From NCBI RefSeq assembly GCF_047511655.1, contig NC_133390.1:167792083-167856082 (forward strand): a stretch of DNA of 64,000 nucleotides, given 5' to 3'. The notes beneath the pieces are model-generated. The model had not been told where the DNA came from. It did not search any database and worked only from the letters and a program-made list of their open reading frames with translations. Source of the DNA: Castor canadensis. Lineage: Eukaryota > Chordata > Mammalia > Rodentia > Castoridae. Below are positions 33,698 to 43,010 of the stretch, piece by piece. Position numbers and translations under genes: made by a program. Every line of letters begins with the position of its first letter. Within the stretch, counting starts at the first letter, position 1.

Positions 33698-35008
33698 GTT
33701 TTGTTTTAATGAAAACTTAATTTTATAAGGTACAAGCATATTTTAATTTGTTCATTTTCTTCATCATAGAAAAACCACAAGGGATTAAATAAACTGTAAA
33801 AAAGAAAAAAAATCCATTATCGTACTATTCTAATGCAGCAACTGTTAACATTTTGTCTTTCTTTCTTCTGACCTATCTTTATTTCTTTGTATGCTGAATT
33901 CCCTATCCACAGTTTTTTTCAATATTGGGGTTTGAACTCAGGGCCTCACCTGCTAGGTAAGTGTTCTACCACATGAGGCACTCCAACAGTCCTGTTTTGT
34001 GTTAGGTATTTTCCAGATAGGGTCTTGTGAACTATTTGCCTGGGGCTGGCTTCAAACCAGGATCCTCCTAATCTCTGCCTCTTGAATAGCTAGGATTACA
34101 GACTTGATCCACAGGTGCCTGGTTCAAAGTTGTTGTTTTTTTTAATTAAGCCAAACCACAAGTAAGTATTATTTTTGTTAGATGCCATGCCAGGTGCTGG
34201 GGTGCAATCATGAGTAAGCCAGATATAGCCCCAGTTTTTTTGGTTTAGTGTCTAGCAGGAGAGGTCACCTATCAAATAATGATGCATAATAACCACAAAA
34301 ATACAAACTGTGGTGTCACAAAGATAAGAAAATGGTACTCAGGAGGGACTGGGGTACAACTTAGACAGGGGGCTCAAGGACGGCCTCTGAGGGGAAGTGA
34401 CCTTCATGCTGAGTTGATTAGCTGGCAGGAATGTGGAAGGAGGAGGACAGCTCACAGGTTGGGGGAAGAGCTTCCAGGGGTGAAGGAAGCTGCTTTGTAA
34501 CCAACACTGGTCAGTGTGGGAGAAGGACCTGCAAGAAGACCAGTGTGACCTCATATGACAAGGAAGCCAGGTGCACCAAGGTGAAAGGCATGCAAATTTC
34601 ACATTGAAACCTAAAATAAGAGACAAACTGATTCTCCAAAGCAAAGAATTTGTTTATTCAGGAATAGTGGGTGATTGCAACCCTGGATGTACATGCTATG
34701 GCAGATGGAGAAGTCTACATCAGCTTAAACTGTCTTGAAAGGCTGCTGGCTACAGGGGCTTGTTTAGGGAGTTGCATTAACTCATGGTGAAGACAACAAT
34801 TGTTAGACCTGTGTCTTATCTGGAATCCTGCAAGCATCCTATCTGGATGAGGAATTCCTTGCATAGTTCCTGTCACAGGTAAACATGAGAAGGAACTTCT
34901 TCCTAGCCTTCCAGCTCCATTTTGTTAGGTAGGGTTTGACATAGTGACTGTATTTTGATACTAACTGCCACATACATTAAGAATAAAAAAAAAAAAAAAA
35001 AAGAATCA
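33698..35008. other. Intergenic with a B1-dID SINE and old repeat
   Basis: An antisense B1-dID lies at about 33914-34122. About 34150-34600 resembles the recurrent purine-rich old repeat, with two GAGGGGAAGTGACCTTCATG-like phrases. No gene is seen. Confidence 0.4.
33914..34122 (-). repeat. Dimeric B1-dID SINE, antisense
   Basis: Reversed ID half (ATTGGGGTTTGAACTCAGGG) followed by reversed B1 half (GCCTGGGGCTGGCTTCAAAC). Confidence 0.75.
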
Positions 35009-35275
35009 GTCAGGCTCCAGAGGCTCACGCCTGTAATCCTAGCCACTTGGGAGACTGCAATCCAGACGACCGGGGTTCGAGGCCAGCCTGGATAAACAGT
35101 TCACGAGATTTACCACTCCCCCACTTTCCAAACTAACCAGGGCAAAATGGACTGGAGGTGTGGCTTTAGGCTGCAGAGCACCTGCTTTGCAAAGGCGAAG
35201 CCTAGTCCCACCAAAAAGAAGAATCAAAATTCACTTAACAACAACAACAAAAAACAAACAAAACCCAAAAAACCC
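35009..35275 (+). repeat. Dimeric B1-dID SINE with AAC-rich tail
   Basis: The B1 half starts near GTCAGGCTCCAGAGGCTCAC. The ID half starts at about 35140 (AAAATGGACTGGAGGTGTGG). The tail is rich in AAC and AAAC units. Confidence 0.75.
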
Positions 35276-36110
35276 CTGCGGTTTGCAAAATGCTTTCATA
35301 GTGATTTTCTGCTTTGATTCCACGATAGCCTCTGAGTGGCATCACCATTCCCATTTTCGGAAGGGGAAACAGGTTCAAGAAGGCGAGGAAGGTACGCAGG
35401 CCAGGCTCGCTCTTAGAATTGCCCCGGTGTCACCATTCCCGCCCCCACTCCCCCCCCCCACCTCCTCCCGAGAAACAGCGTTTCAGGCCAAGACCAGCTG
35501 CGAACTCTGCAGGCAAACGTGCGCCCCTTCCTACCCCAACCCCACGAGGGGTCCAAGCTTTCCAGCCGGGTTAACAGACCCAGCCCGAGCGAGCACTTTG
35601 GGCTGGGAGCAGATGCTGTCAGTTTGTGGCTCCCAGAGCAACCCCGAGACTTCTGGATCTCCGAAGCCCACTGGGTTCTGCTGGCGCTGCTGGACCCGGG
35701 CCCAGGCGCAGCTTCGCCTGGGTGTTGCTGCCCCCTCGTGGTCAGAACGGGGAATGGCCGCTTCTCAAGCTTGGCGGGAGCGTTCCGAGACCCACCAGGT
35801 ACATACATCACTTTATCAGTGGCCTTGCCTTTCCCCGCCCGCTGGCATGGCCTTGGGCTGGTCGCGCCTCTTCTCTGGGACCTCAGTCTCCCAATCTTTG
35901 GCAGGAGTCCCATCTTGTCCTTCCGCGGCTGATTCATCGGCAGCTCGGAGGGATAAGAGGGAGAGGAACTTGCATAGCAGCTCTCTGGGCTACTTGGGAG
36001 CGCAGAAGACAGGCCCAGGAAGAATCTGCGGTTCCGTCGTGCCCTCTGGCTTCCTCCTGTTCCGACATCTGGCCTGAAAAGAAAGGACATATCAGCTGAG
36101 ATCAGAGACA
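35276..36110. promoter_or_regulatory. GC-rich, CpG-containing block with a CTCF-like motif, no assigned gene
   Basis: This 0.8 kb block is GC-rich with many CpGs, midway between PIGT and WFDC2, where the rest of the interval is CpG-poor. A strong CTCF-like motif lies at 35726-35744 on the - strand (core CCACGAGGGGGC in that orientation). Long open frames cross it on both strands (up to 305 and 232 codons). They are explained by composition, and one runs into the adjacent SINE. It could be an insulator, an enhancer, or the promoter of an unknown transcript. The sequence alone does not decide. Confidence 0.5.
35726..35744 (-). promoter_or_regulatory. CTCF-like binding site
   Basis: In the - orientation the site reads TGACCACGAGGGGGCAGCA. 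It keeps the central CCAC.AG.GGGC pattern of the CTCF core with only a few differences from the consensus. It sits inside the CpG-containing block. Confidence 0.6.
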
Positions 36111-36504
36111 AACTTTCCTGCCGGGAGCGGGCCCTGATAGTATTAGTGAGGGCTTCTTACCTCAGCCTTCTACATTCCTTAGTCTCAGATAACCTCTGCC
36201 AGCATTCCTAAGAAATGGGTGTGGGTTTTCTAAACAACCTCATTTTACAGACACCAATTTACCAAACCCAGCTCCACTTGTAGTATTTTTTTCTTTTCTT
36301 TCTGTAGACCCACTTGCAGTCTTTTTGGTTGTTTGTTTTTACAGACCCACTTGCGGTCTTAACCATTATTGTACTGTCCTGCACTCCCAGATGCGACTGC
36401 TTCTGGCATAAGATAGAAATTAAGGTGTTTCTCTCACAAACACGTTGGTGTATTTATAACTTGTTAGTGAATCCTGGCAATTGAATCACATCAAGATCTG
36501 AAGG

Positions 36505-36604
36505 GCCAGGGGTGGTGGTGCATGTGTGTAATCCCAGCTACTTGGGAGGCTGAGGCAGGAGAATCAAAGAGTTCTAGCTTGGCACCCTGTCTCAAACACA
36601 CACA
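36505..36604 (+). repeat. B1 SINE, short
   Basis: GCCAGGGGTGGTGGTGCATG start, then GGGAGGCTGAGGCAGGAGAA, ending in a CACACA-type tail. Confidence 0.75.
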
Positions 36605-37481
36605 TGACCTGAAGGGTCTTGAAGGTAGTGACATCGTAATGACCACTGTCACTAAACGTGTACATCGCTGGGGAGAGTCCAAGTGCATTGGAGTCTAACC
36701 AATCACTTAATCTTCTGAGGGAGGTGGAGGGAGATTCATTCTTGCACAAGTCAAGTGACTTGCCAAACCCAGGTCCACTTGACTGTGAAATTCAAAGGAT
36801 TCAAAGAGACAAAGTCGGAGTTTCAGGCAGAGGGATCTTTTGGTTCTCAGAGACTCACGACTTCCAGATCTTGTCTCCTCTGCCACTTTCCCAAGTCCCA
36901 GTTCCCCAAGTGTGGGAAAGGCACCTTCTCTCTGCCTGCTCCTTCCTTGTCCACCCAGGTGACATTTCCTCCAGTCTCACTACTCAAAGTACAGCTCTGG
37001 CTAATGTTATAGGTAATAGGTGAGGACCCTGAGGCTGGGAAGGCACTTGTTTGGGAAGGCAGCAGCTCAGGTCTAACCCCAGACCTGCCTGCCAGAGTCT
37101 GCATTTGAAAGAGAAGCACTATTGCTGAGACTTTTTGGCCCCAGAGGCAGAAGCAGCAAATCCAGGCAAGTGGGGTGGTCATGTTCTGACCCTAGATCCC
37201 CCATTCATCATTTCCCTTCCATCACATCAGTTCTCATCCTCTGCTTGGATCTGGAAAGTTCTGTCAGTTCCCCTACCCCCTGGTCCCATAGGAGCTTTTT
37301 TCCCCCTGGTCAGGAAGATGCACTGGCTCTGGCTTTCTGCAGCTCTCCTTGGTAGCCTGTGCCCAGTGGAATGACACCAGCACTTTTCTGTGGTCTGGGC
37401 AGAAAATGAAGGTGCCTCAGAGTGGGAGGGGTGAAGGAGCAGGGTGGGGATTAGCTAGAGTCCAACCTCTCTCTCTGAATT
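36605..37481. other. Intergenic, no recognised gene or element
   Basis: Only small open frames under 125 codons on both strands, with no family resemblance. Confidence 0.4.
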
Positions 37482-38070
37482 ATTTTTTATTTTACAAAAG
37501 TTTCATTGTGACATTTTCATACTCGTATACAACACCCTTTAATCATATTTACTCTCATGATACCCTGCAGTCTCTCTCCTCCCACTGCCCCCCCACTGAA
37601 ATAGCCCCATTGCTATGTTCATGTCTCTTTGTTTAGTTGTTTTTAGATCTAGATTCTGCATATGAGAAAAAACTGTAATATTTGTCTTTTTGAATCTGTC
37701 TAATTTTGCTTAACATGATGCTCTCCAGTTCCATTTTCCTGCAAATGATGTCATTTCATTTTTCTTTATGGCTTAATAATACTCCATTGTGTACATGCAT
37801 CATAATTTATTCATCTATTTTCCATTGAACACCCAGGCCAATTCCATGACTTAGCTATTGTAAATCGTGCCTCAATAAGCATGGGTGTGCAGGTATCTCT
37901 ATAGAATGCTGACTTACATTTCTTTGGGGATTTGCCCAGGGGTGGTATGATAAGATCATATGTTCTATTTTTAGAATTTTTGAGCAATCTCCTACTAATT
38001 TCTAACATGGCTGGACTAATTTACATTCCCACCAAGGATTTCTGTATCCTTGCCAGCATTTGTTGTTTTT
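37482..38070 (-). mobile_element. L1 (LINE-1) 3' end, antisense, 5'-truncated
   Basis: Read in reverse it gives the L1 3' UTR and the end of ORF2, including complements of AATACTCCATTGTGTACATG and CATTCCCACCAAGGATTTCT. It begins with the T-rich complement of the A-rich tail and is cut off where a B1 follows. Confidence 0.8.
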
Positions 38071-38083
38071 TTTTCTTCATGAA

Positions 38084-38205
38084 AGTCATCACTGACATTA
38101 GACAGAGTCTCACTGTGTAGCTCAGGCCAGCCTCAAACTTGCAGTCCTCCTGCCTCAGCCTCCTGAGTGCTGAGATTAGAAGCCTGTACCATCATGCCTT
38201 GCTTC
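38084..38205 (-). repeat. B1 SINE, antisense
   Basis: GTCTCACTGTGTAGCTCAGG, then CAGTCCTCCTGCCTCAGCCT, ending in ACCATCATGCCT. It abuts the L1 on its right. Confidence 0.8.
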
Positions 38206-38388
38206 TCTGGATTTTTCTGGGGAATTAGGTGGCCTTAACTCCAGGGACACTTCACGATTCTAAAATGTGTATTGTATTAAATGCTCATCACACAGCTCTG
38301 TTAGATCCAAGACCTCATCTCTAGAATCTTCTCTATTCTTGGCCTTTTCCCATCCCTGCATCCCTGGCCTCAGTCTCTTCCCTAACAT

Positions 38389-38945
38389 CAGTGTGGTATA
38401 ATAAAAGACAAATATTTGGTCTTTGTTACCTGGTCCTGAAATGGCAGTCCTGGAACACTCAGCATTTACTGCCTTGCAATGAGATGATCCAAGGCAAGAG
38501 CCCTACAGAGTTCCAGATGCAAGCTGACAGCCAGAAAAACCAGCCAGGTGATTAGAACGCTTGCAGTTTCAGGCCTGCTGTCCCACTGACCTCCAGAGAG
38601 GGGTTGGGCCCCTGAGATTAAGTTTAATCACCAATGGCCAATGATTATATCAGGCACGCTTATCTAACGAAACCTCAATCAAGCCCCTAGCCAATGGGTT
38701 TGGTGCACTTCCAGGTTAGTGAGCACATCCTTGTGCTGGGAGGGAGGTGCACCCTGGAGACAGCACTGAAGTCCTCCCATCCCGGTCCTGAGTGGCTTTT
38801 CCTTTGGGCTGTTCCTAAATTGTATCCTTTATAATAAACAGTAACAAAGTGTAATAAACAGTAATAAAAGTAAGCAAAGTGCCTTCCTGAGTCCTGTGAA
38901 TTGTTCTACAGAAGCATCAAACCCAACATGGCTTGTGGAATCCTA
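38389..38945 (+). mobile_element. LTR fossil, probably ERVL-type, solo
   Basis: The stretch ends with the LTR-like pattern of a TATCCTTTATAATAAACAGT polyadenylation region, then a CTGAGTCCTGTGAATTGTTC segment and an ATCAAACCC segment. No coding part is seen beside it. The family and exact borders are uncertain; it is old. Confidence 0.45.
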
Positions 38946-39289
38946 ACATTTATATAGCCAGTCATCTAGAAGTATGAGTAGCCCCTAGAATTCAGTACTG
39001 GGGTCTAATGAAGCAGCTAGCTCAGAGTGGTTAGTTTTGTTTTTTGTTTTTTACTTGAGGTCATACTGCAATCAAGTAGCACCAATAAGACCTTAAAGAA
39101 CACATGGTCTACTGGTTTCCATGATGCTTCTTGAGCCCCAGAGGAACCAGGATGGGAGCAACAAGAGGGGCTAGTGATATGGCTGAGGGTGGGACTTTGG
39201 ACTCCACGACCAGGACCTTCCAGAGCAACTTACTTTTGGTAAAATTTCATTTAAAAGTGACGTCTGCTGCTAGAAAATTCAGACAGTAG

Positions 39290-39592
39290 AGAGGAACTGG
39301 TTGCTCACTCCTGAAATCCTAGCGACTTGGGAGGCTGAGATCAGAAGGATCATGCCTGGGCAAAAAAATTGTTCAAGACCCCATCTCAACCAATAGCTGG
39401 GCATGGTGGTACACACCTGCCATCCCAGCAACTGTGAGAAGTATAAAATAGGAGGATCGAGGTCCAGGCTGGCCAAAATAACCAAATAACCAGAGCAAAA
39501 AGGGTTGGAGGCATGGCTCCTGGAGAGCCAGCCTAGCAAGTACAAACTCCTGAGGTCAACCCCAGGACTGCCAAAAGAAAAAACCCAAAAAA
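39290..39592 (+). repeat. Dimeric B1-dID SINE, sense, long form
   Basis: A B1-like half (CTGAAATCCTAGCGACTTGG), a second B1-like stretch (GCTGGGCATGGTGGTACACA), then an ID half (GGTTGGAGGCATGGCTCCTG) and an A-rich tail. Confidence 0.7.
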
Positions 39593-40101
39593 CTAAAGAG
39601 TGACATTAACAGTCTCACAGCATGAATTTTATTCTTAACAAAAATAGGATGTCATTGGACATGGCACTTTCTTTCTCCGTAATACACTGCACTATTAGAA
39701 TATTATTTACCTACTTGCAAAAAGTATACTGTTCTCATAATAAGTATTTCTTTGCTTCTTGAGTTACAAAAGGAGTATTATGTTTATTATAACCAGTGGG
39801 AGGATGTAAAGATGTCTAATACAGGCTTAAAGGCCCTTTCCACCCCAAATATTCCCATCTCCACAAGGTAACCAAAGTTAACAAACTGGTATATTTTCTT
39901 TTCTTCATCAAGGATATATCATTTTTTGACAATGATGATATCATTGTCACATTTAAGAAAATTAATAATGTCCTAGAAAGCAGGTTGGTTTCTCTCCTTG
40001 CCTCTGCCCCGCCCCATCCTCTATTGCTGGACAAACTGGTTGTTTCCACAACTCGCTGTGTACCCTGTACTATGTGCCCATGGGCTCTTGCTTCCCTGCA
40101 G

Positions 40102-40301
40102 TCTGGTCCTTTGCTTTCTGCCTGGAGCCTCTCTTCTTCAGTCCTTGTCAGGCCCCAGGGACCAGGTTCTTGTTCAATGTCAGCTCAGGACTTTGCAAGA
40201 CATTTGCATTTGCATATGGCAGCTGTAGAGGGAAAAAGACTGCCTCTTGGAGAAGGAGGAGTGCACCAGGATCTGCAGCGGGGAGAAGGCCAGGACCCTG
40301 G
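40102..40301 (+). pseudogene. Kunitz/BPTI-domain exon, frame broken by one base
   Basis: A strong acceptor (CTTGCTTCCCTGCAG, ending 40101) and a strong donor (GGTAAGG, GT at 40302) bound a 200-base segment. Cysteine codons lie at 40119, 40146, 40194, 40224, 40262 and 40274. Spacing is C-x8-C-x15-C-x9-C, then one base short of x12, then C-x3-C. The Kunitz rule is 8-15-7-12-3. The text CLEPLFFSPCQAPG, TRFLFNVSSGLCKTFAFAYG and EKEECTRICSGEK is Kunitz-like, with the GxC and FxYGxC marks. The two extra residues come from a repeated TTTGCA hexamer. Both borders are phase 1, as for Kunitz exons of secreted inhibitors. Kunitz and WAP genes (SPINT3, SPINT4, EPPIN) lie in the same cluster in other mammals, but I cannot say which gene this is. 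No signal-peptide exon was found upstream. One base is missing between the fourth and fifth cysteines, so it is scored as a pseudogene. Confidence 0.7.
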
Positions 40302-40499
40302 GTAAGGCTGGAAGGGAATGCCTGGGAAGAGAGGTGGAGTCTAGGAGACCCACACAGCTCTCACCTGTACAGTGTCTCTCTGATGCTGAGGCTCTCCTGC
40401 CTTTGGAGGAGGGAGAGGCAATGTGTCCCGTGAAACACAAACTGAGTGTATCTTCCTTGGTTAACCTGGTCACTGCTAGAAGCACCCATGACATAAACA

Positions 40500-41354
40500 G
40501 GTGAGCCATCTCACCTGCTCCCCCTTTTCAAGTGGGAACTCTGAGGCTGCCGCCCATTTAGCACAGTGGGTTTGCAGTGCTCCTCGGCTTCTACGATCCA
40601 GACTGAGCAAACTCCTTCCTTTCATGACTATCCCCTAGCTGCAGAGAGGACCAGAGCTGCTCCTGGGATGGTCTAGGATCTGTCAGGTGCACAGAGTCCA
40701 GGTCCAGGGCATCAGCCATGGCAGTCAGCAAATTCCTTTCCCTGCAGAAACAATACACTTGTGCTACCTTGAGAGGCTGAAAGCTGAGGCTCCCCAGGGC
40801 TTGCCATCTGCAAAGTTCAGCTCCTCTCGGCTTCTTCTCAGCCCATCCTTTGCAGCAGACCCCACCTCTTTCCTTTCCCCAGCGTTCACTTGTTTCAACT
40901 GAAATGAAAAAAAAAAAGTTTGTTTCATTACTTTGTCCCCAGCACCAAAGAAACAGTCTTAACAATTTGTGGAATAAATGCATGCATGCATGAGCACATC
41001 CCTGCACAGAACTGATGATGGGGTTAGGAGTGTGCAGTTAGGACTCTAGCCCCAACCCTCCTCCTCACATCCTCCTCGCCTTCACCCTCCACCTGCTCTC
41101 CGGAGCCATGTTGGCAGAAGTGAAGTTTCTGGAATTCAGTTTTGTGCATAGCCTGTGCAGAGTAGTGGTTGCTGGGGTGTTTTCACAAAAGAGCACTTCC
41201 AAGCCCTGTGATGCTGGACATTTCCCTGTCTCTATAGCTTTAGGCTCTGTCCCTCCAGCCTTACATTTAACTATGTTCATTTGTGGTTGGCCTCCTCCTC
41301 CCTAGTAGCTGACAATACAGTTGTGTGCCATGACACTGGCCCTTGTTTTTGTTT
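40500..41354. other. Intergenic downstream of the Kunitz exon
   Basis: No clear second exon was found. CAG-GTGAGCC at about 40499-40505 is a donor-like site of unknown use. Confidence 0.35.
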
Positions 41355-41470
41355 TTTTATAAAGAGATGGACTCTCAACATGTAACTCAGGCTGGCTTTG
41401 AAATCCTGGTCTCAATTGATCCTCCTGCCTCAGCCTATCAAGTAGTTGGGGCTACAGGTGCACAATACAG
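41355..41470 (-). repeat. B1 SINE, antisense
   Basis: GTAACTCAGGCTGGCTTTGA, then GATCCTCCTGCCTCAGCCTA and GGGGCTACAGGTGCACAATA. Confidence 0.75.
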
Positions 41471-41589
41471 TGCCTGCCTTCTCCTGGACTCTGAAGGAGA
41501 AAGGGAGCATGAGGCGCAGTTAAACCCTTTTCCTGAGGCTGTGTATGTGTGCATGGATGGGAGAGCGGTGGTAGTCCTGCTGTTTAAGT

Positions 41590-41745
41590 CACAACAATAC
41601 TGAGTGTTTACCATGGACCAGGCTCCATGCTTAGCATTGTACATGCATTATTTCATTTAATCTTTCATTTCCTGAGAATTCTGGGAGGAAGGGTACATTA
41701 TTGCCCTTATTTTACAGACGTGGATGTGGAGGCATGGACATGTCA
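41590..41745 (+). repeat. MIR SINE fragment
   Basis: ACTGAGTGTTTACCATGGAC start, then a CATTATTTCATTTAATC segment and a TTGCCCTTATTTTACAGACG core. Confidence 0.6.
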
Positions 41746-41757
41746 CCTAGCTGACTG

Positions 41758-42170
41758 CCATGACAAGTACTATCACCTGAGTGGCTTGGCAACAGGAATT
41801 TATTCTCTCACGTTTCTGGAGGCCAGAAGTTTGAGATCAAGGTGTTGACAGGACTATGCTCCTTCTAAAGATGGTAGGAAAGATCTGTTGCAGGATCTCT
41901 CCTAGCTTCTGGAAGTTCCTTAGCTCCTAGCAATGTAACTCCCATGTTCACATGACATGAAGGCACCCTGTCTGTCTCCCAATTTCCCCATTTTGTAAAG
42001 ACAACAGTCACATGGGATTAGGGCCCTTCCAAATGATTTCACCTTAACTTAATTACCTCTGTAAAATGCCATTCTCCAAATAAGGTTACATTCTGAGGTC
42101 CTGGAAGTTAGGACTCCACTGTGTCCTTTTGAGGAGGGAGGATATAATTCAACCCATAGCAGCTAATGAA
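41758..42170 (-). mobile_element. MLT1-type MaLR LTR fossil, solo
   Basis: Read in reverse it follows the MLT1 LTR: a complement of ACAGGAATTTATTCTCTCAC, then complements of GGATTAGGGCCCTTCC and CCAAATAAGGTTACATTCTG. It is a single old LTR with no coding part beside it. Confidence 0.75.
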
Positions 42171-42929
42171 TGTCAGAACCCAGGCCTGTCTGGCAGACTG
42201 ACACCTGTGTCCTTTGGTGAGAGGTCAGGTGGAGGTAGGAGGTGAGGAAGAGAAGAAAAGGCAGCCAATCCACATTGATTTATTAAGCCCATGACCATTG
42301 TGACTAGAGCTTAACCCCTAGGGAATGCTGGGAGATGGGTAGGACACTCCTGTCTGTGCCACAGTTTCCTTCTCTATTTAGAGAAGGAAGGGTATTAGCT
42401 TCCAAGAAATCCATAGCCTTGGGTATTTTTGAGGTCTGCATTAATTATGGTGCTCAAGTGCTTTGAACACTCCAAAGCAATCAAAGCCCATATATTTTTA
42501 GTTTCCTTGGCTCCTGACTGTTTTCTCAATGCATTGTCTGTTGCGCTAAAGAAATGAACAAGTAGCGTATTTTTAAATGACATTTTCTGTAAGTTTGCTC
42601 AGGAAGCACCCCTGGTGCACCAGTGGTGCCACAGTCTCTCTTCTGAGTGGGTTCCGGATGTCCCCAGGAGAAACCTAAAGCACTCTTGCTTAAGTGATAG
42701 CTTTGCCTGGATCCAGTCCTGGGAAAACCCACTTATCCCACCCTACCCTTTATCTGACCCTCTGGTCTCAAAATTGTGGCCGGGAGGCCATTCTCTTTGA
42801 GATCTGAAAACCACGTTTTAAGAAAGACTGTCTGCCCTCTGGTGTCAGTTTGTAGAAGTGCAATTTCCACTTCCCCTACATCATCCTCCCCATACCCTTG
42901 GAAAATTTGACTATTTAGGGACCTGTTTT

Positions 42930-43010
42930 TGAAGGCGGTGTTGCGGATTAAACCCAGGGCCTTGTGCGTGTCAGTTAGGCACTCTACCACTGAGCTAAAT
43001 CCAGGTACCT
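42930..43010 (-). repeat. ID SINE, antisense
   Basis: GTGTTGCGGATTAAACCCAG, then TACCACTGAGCTAAATCC. It is somewhat diverged. Confidence 0.65.

Noticed and set aside
35160-36077. A 305-codon open frame through the CpG-containing block, and a 232-codon frame opposite it
   Set aside because: The first starts inside a SINE, the second is composition-driven, and neither shows a known domain.
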